Source of the DNA: Tubulanus polymorphus
Taxonomy: Eukaryota; Nemertea; Palaeonemertea; Tubulaniformes; Tubulanidae
Direction of reading: 5' to 3'
Assembly: GCF_964204645.1 (NCBI RefSeq)
Contig: NC_134029.1
Span: forward strand, 23,516,450-23,580,449
Length of the DNA: 64,000 bases
Below, one piece after another: positions 26,397-40,300 of the stretch. How positions within the stretch are numbered: the stretch's first letter is position 1; each line of letters begins with the position of its first letter. Made by a program: the position numbers and the translations under genes. The notes beneath the pieces are model-generated. The model did not search any database, was not told the origin of the DNA, and was given only the letters and a program-made list of their open reading frames with translations.

Positions 26397-29300
26397 CAGG
26401 CTTTACTAAAACTCGCTGTACCATGACGTAGCTGATGAAATCGTTAAGAAAAGTCTCTAATGCATAGCTGCTATTTTCGTAATCCTTTTCATCGCTCATT
26501 GACGAGAATTTTAAAACCATTGATAAATGAATCATGAATAACTTAATTTAAGCCATGTATAAGATTGGAAATTCATGCTCATGGGTCGATTAATATAGAA
26601 CGATTATTTCAGCAATCCTAGTAAAACTGATATATTGAAACTTAATGGAAAATATGTAAACGCAGTTTCTATCTTAGAATTGACATTTTCGGTTTCTCTG
26701 CGCTCTGTCTTCCTTTCAATCATATATTTCAGTGCAGCTATTATTGCAATTACATGTATAAGCGATAATTGTGATAACAACCTCTTCTGTTGGCTGTGTC
26801 AGGTATAATTTGTGGTGTTGCGGTGAAATGTCCAAATGAAAGTCATGTATAAGTTCAGTTCAGTCACATTGACTATTCCGGAAGGACACACTCGATGATA
26901 TGAATAATCATTGATACACTGACTATGGTTTTTAAAACCCGATTGAATCGTCTGCTGCGTGTTTTTCCTTTTTTGGTGACACAGTTCATTTGACAAGTAC
27001 AGGATAGAACCCCGACTAAAGATAGTAATGACTGGTTTTCCTAAGCCTAAGGTCAAATCCGCCCCGATCGTCTGCGATGTCGCCGATTCGACAAAGACTC
27101 GTTTGTTGGATCCCAGCTACGCTCAGGTCACCTGAGATCCACGATCCAGAACCGAATACTGATGTATACATTGCTGTTCATTGACTACGAGCTTGCGACC
27201 AATCGTAAGAACACTCAGGACACATCACATTCAATCCGTTTGTCGCAAGAAATAGAACATTTCCGATTCTCTTATCACTGTCTGCGATCAGTTTTAACGA
27301 TCTGAAGTACACTCAAATCTGCGAATGACTGTCGATTCCTCACGTTCCGACGATCGAGTCGGATCTTATGCGACTTGAGTCGTTATGAATATAACGGTAA
27401 CCATAAAAGTGACTTTTCTCCTACGATAATCGTCTTAGATTTAATTCAATATTCAGTTTATTGCTCCAACGAAGTATATGTAATGGGCACAGATATTACA
27501 GTATATTTTATTACAATTAAACGAGAGACGCCGAGTAGAAAGCAATTAACCGAAGACTAAGAAAATTTATTGAGAGGCAGGTATATCTACTGATGCTTTT
27601 GCGCGCTGGAAAAATTAATTACTTCGTTAATTCTGATTGTCATTGAAACTGGCAGGTCGTATGTCGATTGTCGAATAATTGGAAGACTTTTAGATTCCTC
27701 GTTAAAAGATACCTCTTTATTATCGTTTTATCATCTTTTCCGAATCATTAGAAATATATCAATTAGATAATTCATTCCGTGGCCAACTTCGTAAAAACAT
27801 ATGTATACATATATTTTGGATATTTACTTGAGCCTTGATATCATATGACGATTGCATGTACGCCATCATGTTGTAATCTACGATAATAGATTTCTTTTTC
27901 GACGAACGATCAAACTTGCCGTCAACATCGACTTTCGGCAAGACCAGAAAAAACTATTTGACGTGCACGGAATTGTTCAATAGCAATAATACAAATCTGT
28001 CTGACTCCTTTCATTAAGATTAGATTAATCTCAGTTCCCCTTCAAAAAGTGACAGAAAATACACTGTCTCATTTCCCGGATTTAACACCTTTGCGCAACG
28101 CTTAAAATAACATCTAAAAACGGATTTTCTTCTGAATTATGCATTTCCACACTCAAAGATAATCGCATTATTATCATGATGGATTGCAATTTTTCTTGTT
28201 TGTTTTTATGATCTCATTTCTTTTAATACCCCAATGAATCTATAAGAGGGTTATAGAGAATTCAATATACCTCGAGTATCAGCTTTTATAAGAAACACAT
28301 TGCAAATTTACTAAAGAAATAATCGAATAGAATTTTTGTATATTCATTCAATACCAGAAAAGTGATAATCGCTATATATAGAAACAGATTCACTTACTAA
28401 CAGTTTTATTTTTTGAATTTTAATATGATATATCGATGACGTCAATCAGGTATGAAAATGTCAGCGGAACCGTCATATTTGATAAAAATCTCCTTACATT
28501 CGTCTCTCCGCGAATATCAACTACGCAATATCAGTAATCTGTGCAAATCCGATTCATTATTGAATCCACGTTTGAGAAGAAGGTGGAAACATCAAAAGTC
28601 AGACAAAGATATTTTTCTCGCCGCCATATTTCCACTATACCCACTCAGCCCGAAGGTAAGGCGTCTTTATGTCTAAGCTAGTCGTGGTATGGTCGGTATT
28701 TCCCGTTTTCATTTTCTCTGAATCAAGACTATTTGTTTTGTTCGATTTGTTTGTATTAAGTCGAACGAATGATGTTGGTAATTTTCAAATACAAGACAAG
28801 AAATTGTATGAATATCTTTGCAGCAAAATTCGCCATTTGATACCAATATGTGTAACGAATGTCCGATCTGTGTCACCTTTCGTGACAACGGTCCATTAGA
28901 TAATCTGCTCGCCTTGTCCTGGGCAATAAATTACCATAAGAGACTGTAACTAGGATACGCTGTGGTTTTTGTAAGTATTTGCGAGAGTAATTACTAGTCT
29001 TACTGCGGGACCGCGTGATGGATTGATTTGTTTAATGAACGGCTCCGATAGGCGCATATAGACCATACAATGCGACATAAAACTTGATTACCAAACGACA
29101 CACATGGCCGTTAAACCATCCTAAACACTCGTATAAATTAACATCTAGATTCTACAGCAAACATGGCTCCATCAGATGGGATCAAGTTACACGATAATTC
29201 GATTTTTCCCTTTTCGTCTATTCTATAATTTGTACCTAAATGCAATTGAATGTGTTATCAGATAAATGTTCGTAATTCAAAAATACCCAACATATCATAG

Positions 29301-31208
29301 AGTAGAATAAGTCGCCCATTTTACCAGATGGATTAGCGAAAACTACAGTTAACTATTAACTACTATCAGTCTGATTCGACACCATTTTATCACGGCTACT
29401 CTGCAACTCGTAATTGTTTGTAATATTTGAAATTTGCGATAGTTTTATGAGTATATCAGTACTGGGTTTCTGCGATGAAGTAACGAAGCAATGAAACTGA
29501 TCGGCGCGTATGATATACCTGGGTATTTTTCTTACACGCAATGCTGTATAGACTTTTCTCCTTATTACTCAGTAAAAGTTGTCCGCCCACAGCCAGGAAG
29601 ATATCATTGATCGAAAGGAATATACCATGCTTTTCTCCCTTTTCGAGTTATAACACATTTAAATGAAGTTGTGGAATGAACCCATGCAGAAAATTGACAG
29701 ACATCTTAAACCGTAGCGTACAGTTAACCACGATCTACCGACAAAAGCCACTGGTATTTTTTGCACGAATCGTGAACAAAACGACGCAACTGTCACTACG
29801 TATAAAGATAATTGACAGTAACTACCCGCTATTCGCTAAATTCCGGTCTTCTATTTGGCTTATTACGGTCCACATAGCCGCCTACAGCCGTCGGCGAAGA
29901 CACAAAAATTCCGCTTTTTCACAGTTCAGAGGTCAAGGTTACTCATAAACGGTTTGCTATTCCTTCCCGACTGAGTGCTGAGGGACTTTCTTATTTCAGT
30001 TCTTCTCTGCTCGAAAAACTGAAGGTTTCAAGTCGAGTTTCCTTTATCGATTCGAATATCTTATATAACGAGACCCAGTACGAAAAAAGGTATGTTGAGT
30101 CGAAAATTCAAGCACGATCACAGATCTAGGTCTTCTACACCACTTGTCATTTAGTGCTTTCTAGCATATATAGAAACTGTACGCGTAGAAGCGTCGATTT
30201 TCTGCTTTATAAATGGAATGAACGTCGAGTGTCTCCATCGCTTAATACATCGCGAAACGTAAGTATATGAAACTAGATATACATTTCAGTGAATTCGTGA
30301 ATCATCGGAATCGTAATGTTATTCGAGGTGTTTACGTTCACCGAATAAGAAAACACTATTTTTTGTTACCTCTCGCAATTGACAGCTTGCAACTCCAACT
30401 TTCACTGAGCGTGGTGCGGACTCGTGTTTCTTCAATCCACTGTAGATGATCACATTAGACGCGTTATCAAATTCCATTGTATGAGAGAAAAATTCTACGA
30501 AAGTCCATGGGCAACTTTTCAGATATAAACAGCCTTTGCGCAGTCAAAATGTCAAGGATCGTTTGAATATAAGAACGTATCATATTCTTGCCAATTTGTC
30601 TAAATAAGGGAATAAGGCTGACTCAGTTGGAAGGTTGTGTTTATAGAGTGTAGGTGTAAATGTTACATTTAAGCCGTGATTTAGTAACAACATGTTGAAT
30701 CATACTTCACGCATAAACGTCTTTATTTGTGTTCGCGAAGGAATCCATACTGAGCACTTCGAGGTGGAATGACAAACAATTCTCTTAAATTCCCTGAACG
30801 AAACTTCCTGTCAATAACAGCATCTGAATTCGATAAACGAATATGCAATATCATGAAGTTTTATTTTTGACGGTAAGCCATTGCTTGATGTATGTTTTTA
30901 TGAAAGCGTGAATATTACATTTCCAGGTCAATAAACATGTTTCAGTGACGCCGGCTCATAGCTGCTGCCTGTAGCGACCTTCTCATCTTTTCTTTTTACA
31001 AGTTTTAAGCGCAAGAAACTTTCTGTCACTGAGGTTCAATAAACGTGTAAAGTTCCTCGAGCTTTACTAACGACGGGGTTACCTTTGATCAGTGATCATC
31101 GTTATGAACTTACTTCAAGTGCTACACTTCGACATTCGCTGACCTTTTTTGTGGTATATTATTTTTGATATCGTTTACGAGTTTTCTCCCAATTTTATAT
31201 CATTTCAG
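26397..31208. other. Gene-poor spacer upstream of the GPCR
   Basis: No gene is recognised. One weak exon-like interval is 28450-28655: an AG acceptor, then an open frame from ATG 28452, then a good donor CCGAAG/GTAAGG. A perfect TGACGTCA at 28437-28444 lies just before it. The encoded peptide has no recognisable domain and the acceptor lacks a pyrimidine tract. Confidence 0.45.
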
Positions 31209-31228
31209 ATAATTTCCGCCAATTCAAG

Positions 31229-31369
31229 ATGGCGGAGGAATGGTATCAGATTTTGACCGTAGTATCGTCGTTTCTCGCTAGTTCCCGCCCGCAGACGACC
31301 ACGGAAAATGGCCTACAAGGTATTGCTCAACGAAAGCTTTCTAGACGAAGCCGCGGTCAACGTTCATAA
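31229..31369 (+). promoter_or_regulatory. Upstream ORF overlapping the GPCR start
   Basis: An ATG in a good context (AAGATGGCG) opens a 46-codon frame ending at TAA 31367-31369. It overlaps the receptor start at 31308 in another frame. An acceptor TATCATTTCAG ends at 31208, just upstream, so this ATG would be the first in a spliced message. Such overlapping upstream ORFs usually lower translation of the main frame. The effect here is inferred. Confidence 0.5.
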
Positions 31370-34300
31370 AACTGCTAGAAATATAAACGTGATAACAGAA
31401 ATCGTCGATAGATATTCCGAATACTCAGTCGCTATCAAGGACTCGGAGAATATGGATATCCCGCGACCACAAGGCGGTGAACCCGGTGAGATACCCACCG
31501 CGCCACCGAAATTCGACAACGTGTCGCTTGTGAAAACTGTCGTTCTCACAATTATGTTCATTCTATCTCTAATCGGTAACTTAGTCACCGTTTATAAAAT
31601 GACGAGACATCGACAAAGATCGTCAACAATGAACACGTTGATTTTACAATTAGCTATAGCCGATTTGATCGTAACATTATTCTGCATAGCTACAGAGGCT
31701 GTCTGGCAAGCGACGATTCAGTGGTTTGCCGGAAATGTGATGTGCAAATTGATCAAGTTTCTAGAAGTATTCGGCTTGTATTTGTCGACATATATCCTAG
31801 TAATCATCAGTCTAGACCGGTGTTGCGCTATCTTAGACCCGATGAGTAGGAACCGAGCTCCACGACGCATTAGAATCATGATCATCATTGCTTGGGTGCT
31901 CAGCGTCCTGTTCAGTAGTCCACAGGTAGGTAACCAACCCCCAATCCTTCCTAATTTGTTTTGCAGATTCATTAATAACAGCAAATGTAACTGGGTGTTT
32001 GTAGGTCAATTGCACGATTTGTTCAACTTTATCCGGCTTGGAAGCAAGCCTTACCTTGAATTCATAAAATTTCACAACCGTCAAATTCACCTTTGCTGAT
32101 GTTTCAGCTTTGATTAAAGAACACGAAGCGTCAGCAGATGGTAAATTTGTCGGTTGTGATTTTATAACTTTACGAATTCATCGCATCAACCGAATGAACA
32201 TATTCAAGGAAGCCTGGACTTATTCAAATGTTACAAGAAGCTGATAGAAAACGCATGATCGTTGCAGAATCATTTCATATACCGGAATCATCTTTTAATA
32301 ATGCATTATCTATGCAATAGTGATAAAAACTGCAACCTTTTTTAATGTAATATTCTTTTTGACGCTGACTGCTTATAACTCTATGTTTAACAACGTGGCA
32401 ATAGAAGACAAAGTTCTCGTTGATTGTGTAAGCCGGAACCTCTGGTAACTGACTTCCATTTCTTCTTACCGCTTAACCGTTAGATGTATTGCGACATCAA
32501 AGAACTGTATACAGCGGAGTTTAGCTCCAATTATGCTTCCCTCGGGAGTGGCGAATAGTATATAGATTTATTCACTTTCCATGAGATAGTTGGTCACTAT
32601 CGAAGAAGAGCATGCTGTATGTTGAACCTTTCAAAAATTTTTCCTGAAATTAACGCGAAACTAACTAAGTTGATATGAGATGAAGGTCTGTAGTTTTGAA
32701 AGGTTTCAGCTTCGATAACACGATGAAAGACGATCTACATTTCGTGTCAACGTTCTTTCAAAATGAACAGATAATGAAGTGGCCTTTAATCTATAGCTTA
32801 CATCAGATGGTGTTGAAAATCTACAGGAAAAGGTCAAAGATTCTTCGATCAATGTAAAATATAATTAGTGGAAAGAATTTAATTTGCAAGACACGTCATT
32901 CATGGTTCTAGTATAAGAATCGTTTATTATGTACTCTCAGCTGCGGTTATGTCGTCAAATCAAACATATGTCACCAAAGAACCATCTCCGCTATTGCCCA
33001 GATACGTGTTCGTCTGATCAACCGAGTGCAATGTCGTGTCGATGGAAAAACTGTATCGGGTGAAGTTTACATTGCCATACCATTGAAAGTAGTTTGACAT
33101 GAGCTACGCCCGTTTTTTATTTACCTGGCGTTCGTCAACTACAACTCAAAAGAACCTGCGCCTGTTTACTGAAGACAAATCCAACGCCGTATGAAGCAAT
33201 ATACAGAAAGAAAGAAATCCTTGGAAAAATCGGGAATCTCGGAAAGGAAATGAGGATCGGCCTTGTATGAGGAAAAAGCAATTAACAGTGTACGAAGGGG
33301 ATGAAAAACCAGTTCGGCGAGGTTAATTAAAAATGGCTTATCGCTTAACAGATCTAACATAAACAAGTTTATGAACGTACCTATCACCTGCCTGTGTATC
33401 AGCAGACAAGTTGCACTAGAGGAGACATTCACGGAGGGGAACAATAATAGTCTTTTATTGTCATCCTTTTCCGTGGCGACACTCAGTTGCGCGACACTGA
33501 CTTTTACAGGCGTTTCCTTCCCAGAAAATGCCAGACGATCATAGGTTCCTGTGAAAGCCGCGCGCGAGATACTTCTCACATCTAGTCAGCGGAAGCATCT
33601 TTTCAAAGAGAAATACTTGATTATCCAAAGCGCCCTGCGCAAAACGGAAACTTTTTATGAAAGATGTTGAGTGGCGCATTGCTCCGACATCAAAGACTAG
33701 ATTGAAAGAGGGAATGGGGGATGATTATCTATCATTTCTAGGTGTTTTAAACATCTGGATTACGCTCAGTAGTTCAGTATAATCCAACGCGCAATTTCGA
33801 GTTAGAAAACCGTGCGACGAAACCGATGATGTTGAATAATAGATGAACGCCTGATAATGAAAATCGGAATTTTCACTGAATTGATGTGAGGCAAATATTT
33901 AATCAAACATGCAGATTCACATTACAAGATTTAATGAGGCAACGAGAATTTGATTGATATTTGGATGCATCGCCTAATTTTCAATGCGTATTATTTTCAC
34001 TTCAGCATCCGTCTCGACTTTTTGCAAGGTATTTTTTTCACCCAGTCCTGGAAGTGGTTGTATCCATCTCCGTCGCTCGACGACCATAGTGCACAAACCA
34101 CCCAGACACGAGCATTCAAATTTACTTTTGCCAAACTGGTCGGCTTTTTAGCCGTGTTAAATCTGCGATATCTCGGCTAGTAAACAACCGATTTTGATGA
34201 ATGGGGATAATCTAATCTGACCTCATGACATTTTGCATTTGTTCATAATATCATCGTGGCGATGAAAAATTAGTGATCACTGCAGTAACGTCAGACAATA

Positions 34301-37300
34301 AGATTCTTGGTTGAAGGTGTTTCATGTTTGAATCGCGAGGCAAATTGCGGCTGAAGTTTACCTCCAAATAATATGACACGCATCTTTATAGATATGTAAT
34401 TGAATACGTATATAGATATGTTACAGAAGTAATAATTTTAATGAAGGCAGCAAAATGCTTGTAATAACGGGTCACCTTAGCGCGCACCGCTACAATCAAA
34501 TACACGCTCAAATTCATCCAAAAGAGAAATGAAAAATGAAATCAAAGAAAAAATTCTATATGTTATAATGGTGAAATCCAGAAATTGTGTTATTTTTAGT
34601 TTTATATTTAGAAAAAAGTTTATGTTTATAAAGAAGCAAAATATTGCTGTAACGAATCCGTGACCAACGAGTCCGATTGCTACTGTGCATCATTATCGGA
34701 TCAAAAAGAACTCAAAACTCTTCTTGCAGCGGCTTTCGAGTGGTGCATAGCTAGAGGCTTTTAACCGCGAGGGAAATCATACAAAACACTCAGTCGCCTA
34801 ATAATTACCCTTTACTTCGTCGTCAGCATGTAAAACACCGACAATCAAGCCCTTGAAATCACTACGGGCCAATTTACGAATTTATACGTGATGTTAACAA
34901 GCGAAAACAACCCTATAAAACTTTTTTCTAACATCTACTTTACTCTACCACTAACCGTTTGAATAAGTCCATATGACCCGAACGAAAAGTCAATAACTCC
35001 CGAATGGAACGATAAGGTAAAACAGTGAATAAAAATCAGCACCTGACTGGGTGACTGGCTCATGAGAGGCATCAATCAGTGTAATGTGAATTTGGATAAT
35101 GATTTAATTATGGATTGACTTCGTAAAGTTGCAATATCTCTTTGACTTATCAGTTTCATTTGGCATCTGAAGAAATTTGTCAGCTACAAATTATAGATTA
35201 AAGCGGGTGTATCATTGTTAGTATTTAGAGTCCGAGGTTCGATGACGTTTTTAAATCTTGAAATATGGTATTCTTCTCTTATTTGATTTGATTGCGGAAT
35301 CTGAAATCGAAGTACAGATGTAATTGAATGATCGGTCGAATTTACGGAGGTTTTTTTTTCCAAAATCTAAGTACTCCATTGGAAATTTCAGTCCCGGTTC
35401 GTGTTGTAAACAATCTTCAATCAAGCCTGAACCTGCAAACGACTGATTGGGGTTGAAGTTGTATGCATCAACAAAAGTAGGTTTGCTCAACAAACACGTT
35501 ACACCCGTGAAATGACCAAACGTTATTTATGTGTCATTTGAAATCATAGAACGTTCGTGTGTAGAGGTGAATTATTGAATTATTACTGATGTGATTACGG
35601 TGGCCCAGGAGTGTGTGTCGGCCCATTACCGTTTCACCTCTAGGGCAGTTTCTGCATTACACGATGCCCTTGACAAATTGATAATGCAGATATTTTTAAC
35701 ATCAAAGACCAGAAAGTTGCAAGTAATTTTTGTCGTGTCTGATTGCGTTAATGGTTGACTTTCTTTCATCTTTGTGTAGTTGGAAACAACCTACTGCCAA
35801 ATCCGAGAAACCGACTACTCTGTAGACACTTCATGAATTAAACTCTCAATTGATCATTTTTCTCATATTATCTCTCATTCTGCTAAACTTCACTTTATCT
35901 TAACGCTCATGCAGTCTGATATGACACCTGCCTATGTTTAGAGTTATAATTGATTGTGATTTTGCGTATCAAATAAATGCGACGGTCTAAAGTTCCAAGG
36001 CTTTAGTAATATGAGCTATTTTTCATTTGATTTCATACCCGATCTAATCAGAATCACCAAACTAATTTCTGAAATGAGACATGCAGTTCGTGCTGTAGGG
36101 CTACACACAACTGCTTCGAAACAAAAACGGGTTGATACGCTGAAGGCCAACTACAAAAGGATTTGATTATTCAGAATCATATGCGCTTAAGAGGTTGTTA
36201 TTTTAGCTTTAAATCCGAAATTAATAATCTTCAAATGCAATCTATGACGGGCAATGAACAAGTCGCGTTGGATCTGTAGAATGATTCATTTTTACAAGGC
36301 GATTATCTGTGAACACACTGTTATTAGAATTGATTCATGTCTTTCACAGCAGCAGCCGATATTACATCATCAAGGCTGTACCGTACTGAACGGATATAGA
36401 CACACGACTTGAAGCGGATTTTGATTAAACTTCAGAAAGTTATTTCATACCCGAGGGATATCGATAATTAAAACTGTGCTGCGTGTTTCGTCGCATGCCA
36501 TTCCATAATCAGGAATTTAGAATTCGAGCATCGCTGAATCTTTCTTTTGATTTTTTGATTTGTTTTCGTTGTCTTTCGGTCGGAATGATGACCTTGAAAA
36601 TTTGCATGCGTTTTTTTTTTCCTAATATTTTTCCACATTCAAATGATTCAGTTGCCCGTCCATAGCCTACGACCCCCGGCAGTAAATTCATTTTCATTCG
36701 CGAAATCTCAATATTGGTTCTACAGGACGCCTTTAGGAGAAAAACAGTATTTCAAATTGCAACCGATGAGGAATGAAAATGACATTGATTTGATACAACG
36801 ACCTTTGATGCAGTTGTCTGTGTATAGTTTCGTGACAGCCATTGATTGCTGCGACAAAAACACTTCTATTTCATTTATTGGTGCCATGTTTTATTACAAT
36901 TAAAGTTGGAGTAAGTACCAATAGAATTTTGCTGCACGTTGTTGAGTATTTGTGGGAAAGGGTTTTTAAAATGTTTGATCTTTTTATCTAAAAAGGGAAT
37001 TTTTTTACCGGGCACCAAAAAGCTGTTAGTTAAAACGGTATCAACAGTCACCCAGAAATAAAAAGTCTAAGCGAAGCTTCCTCGGATATTTCTAAATATT
37101 GGATTCGAAAAAAAAACTGAACGAGATAAAAAGTGATATTTTTCTCTCGTGATATGATAAAATGAATCTATGATAGAATGTTCGAATAAGGGTCCAATTT
37201 GTGATCAAGAGTGCATCACTGACGAGATGACCCGATCTCGGGTCGTCTGATAATAGAAAAAATTTATTCATTATCTATGGATAATTGGATGATTCTGTCA

Positions 37301-40300
37301 ATTATCCCTGGATAATGAATACATTGTGTGTATCAAAGTCAGTCCGAGTTTTAGCACTGCAGGAATATAAGATCCAGTGGTGTGATCTTTATGATCACTA
37401 AACCTAAGGCACCTTTCCCGGGGATTACCTGTTTATGTACGTTTTCATACAGACATTCTTCATCTACTAGCTCAATATATATTTCTTTTACCTTGATAAA
37501 TGCCATCGAACGCCCCAAACGGCTTAGGCAGAATTATCTGCATCAATTGACAATGTAACCTTTCTCGCGATTGAGCCGGTAGTTGGCGAAGCCATTTTTC
37601 TTACATGTTGCGATGTGATCGAGCGTCACACCCAAATACTGTAAACGGATTTTCTCCGCAAGAAAAACGTGAATTTGACATCGGCATCGATTCCTGAACA
37701 CAAGATGTGATTTGTTAATTTTCCCGATGAAGCGTGATTTTTTTCTCATATTATTTATGTAAAAATCATCGACAAATCTATCGTTAATTTGCTGCCAGTA
37801 CCAGGTGCTTTTCTTTCGGCACGAATTGATAACCGTCACGTCCTTAATAACTCTCACAAATCAAACTTGTTCTTCCTAATGTAAACAGAAACTGAAAGAA
37901 AGACAATATTTGCCGTTGATTCTGTAAACCGTGAACTGTACACAGTTCGGCGACTCGCTGCTCGCTTTACTTCCGCTCTAACACCCATCATATTCCGTAG
38001 GGAAACAAATCAGTATTTTCGATAAAATCACTATAATACTTACATCAAATCAGTATCAGTACACGCTATCATTTTACAATGCGCGTTTAAAAGTCGTGAA
38101 TATGAAGTTTTCGTTTTTATTTTATTGTAGATGGTGATTTTCAGCGTACATCGCGGACCGTGGAAAGACGAATTCTATCAGTGTATGGTCATACCTCATA
38201 TCTCCTACTCGCACGAGTGGCAGGCGAAGGCCTATACCCTTGCCACACTGATGTTGATGTTTATCGTTCCGCTGCTGATCATGATTATAGCTTATGCCTT
38301 GATTTTTATCACTATTGCCAGAAAGTCGAAGGATATCGGTAAGGTTTCGATCTATCTTGTAGAGTTTGTCATTCGCCAAAACATAGATCTTCAATGCATA
38401 TTTTTGCCTTGGAGGAGCGCCGCGTTTGAACCTTTGTTTGACGATGGAATTACTGCGCTATACAAATTAACATTATTATCACCATTATTATTATCTGATC
38501 GCCAATCTAAAACATTTCATATACGATTACCTTCTGAATATGAAATCTGACAGAGTTTCTTGGTCAAGGGTTCTTCTCTGGTCTCTCCCCCATTGGGAAA
38601 AAGAAACATCGAACCCGCTTATAATGCCCGGCGTGGCGCTTAGCGGGTTGAGGGTGTTAAAATTTAAAAAAAATGAAAAAAATATATAAAATCTGAACAG
38701 ATAACGTTTTTCGCTGATTAAGATTCATAGCCCTCCATAAATCTGTGAGGTTACGTTTGCCAACTTGTTGACAAAAGAAATTGCCAGATACGCCGGTTGG
38801 TCTGATTACGCAACATTGATCGTAATCATTACGGCAGTAAATTGTTTTAGACGTGAGTCTTGTCGCTATAGTTGGACAGGAAAAGTGATGCATTTCACTC
38901 GCGCAGACCTTTAATAAACAACGCTAACCGTGCGCTCAATGATTGAGGCATCGCGGCTATCGCGCCGTGAAGCCGGATTGACGCGTAAAGTGCTTGTATC
39001 AAACAGAATCTTAGCAGCAATTTTAACGAATGCATTGACGAAGCCAGTTATAGAAGCCGACAGACGACAAGGCATTTCACAGTCTTCTCATTTAATCAGT
39101 TATATATTTCTGTCACAAATGTCTGAATGAATTAGGATGATACAAATTCTATATCGGTGATATGTAGCATTATTGATGATAATAATCCACGTGGATTTGC
39201 GACCTTCGTATATTTTCGATGAAGAAATTAAATAAAAGAAAACCGCAATTTTGTCGAATGTCGACTTCATCCAACAAATCCTGGGGCCAGTTTCATAGTC
39301 AAGTCTTGCACTTAAAGACCTACATATATGATAAGCCAATCAAACAAGATACCATCGAGTATTAGGATTTAAGATGGCTGTAAGTCACAACTTTGGAAGA
39401 CAAACGTTTGATAAATCTTTAAGATAAAGTTTTTAAAAACAAGCGTAAAACCGGGCTGAGCAGGTAAACTATTTTGGAAAACTTTACGGTGACGTCAGAT
39501 TAGTCCTTTTATGAACACATTCGACATTTTCATGTTGTGGAATAGTTGTTTTTGATTTGTTAATGCCTGTATCGGCTGTATTGCTTAAGCGTCACGTATA
39601 TCACATTAATGACGTACACCAATAAAAAATGTCGCTCATTTGGGAATTAAAGGTCATTAACTATAGCTCCAATGGGTTGGGTCGGGGAGCATATTGGCTG
39701 ACAACCATCGTGCTCAGAATCAATATGTGAAACTAGGAGAAAAAGGTAATAAATTACGTAAGCCGTGTACGATTATCTCGGGCAATACGCGGAAAACACT
39801 GGCAGAGTTTTAGATATGATTTATATTTGTTGCAATGAAATATCCGAAAAAGGATGATCGTATTCAACTTACTGAACGAATCTATTTTTTCAGAGTCTGA
39901 GAGCAGAAGTACGGAGGATATGTTACGAGGCCGTGTGCGAAGTCATCTTCTACGTCGAGCTAAATCTAAATCGCTGAAGATGACCGCAGTGATCGTGGCC
40001 GCGTTTATTATCTGTTGGACTCCGTATTTTGTCACTTATTTGTGCTTCACGTTTTCGCCGGATATCGCCAATGAACTCGGTGATACGGTATTTCTGTGGA
40101 TATTCGTATCTGGAATGAGTAACAGTGCCATTAATCCCTTAATCTACGGTGCCTTCCACGTGTGCAGGAAACGGAAACGAAGGTCAGTGGTGATCCGCTC
40201 TCCAGATTATCAAATGAAAATCTATATGCAAATTAGCTTGGACCTCCTTAGCCCCCCAGACTGAACGCAAGGGGGTGAAAGGTACTTCCGACTTTTCTGT

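Noticed and set aside
26151-26535. Three overlapping open frames of 79-111 codons
   Set aside because: They lie on the fold-back element and result from its inverted repeats.
31926-32099. Continuation of the receptor frame past 31925 to a stop at 32097
   Set aside because: It would end the receptor after TM4. The donor CAG/GTAGGT and the perfectly phased next exon with ECL2 and TM5 show that this is intron.
33166-33579. 137-codon minus-strand frame in GPCR intron 1
   Set aside because: No recognisable domain or splice signals; isolated inside an intron.
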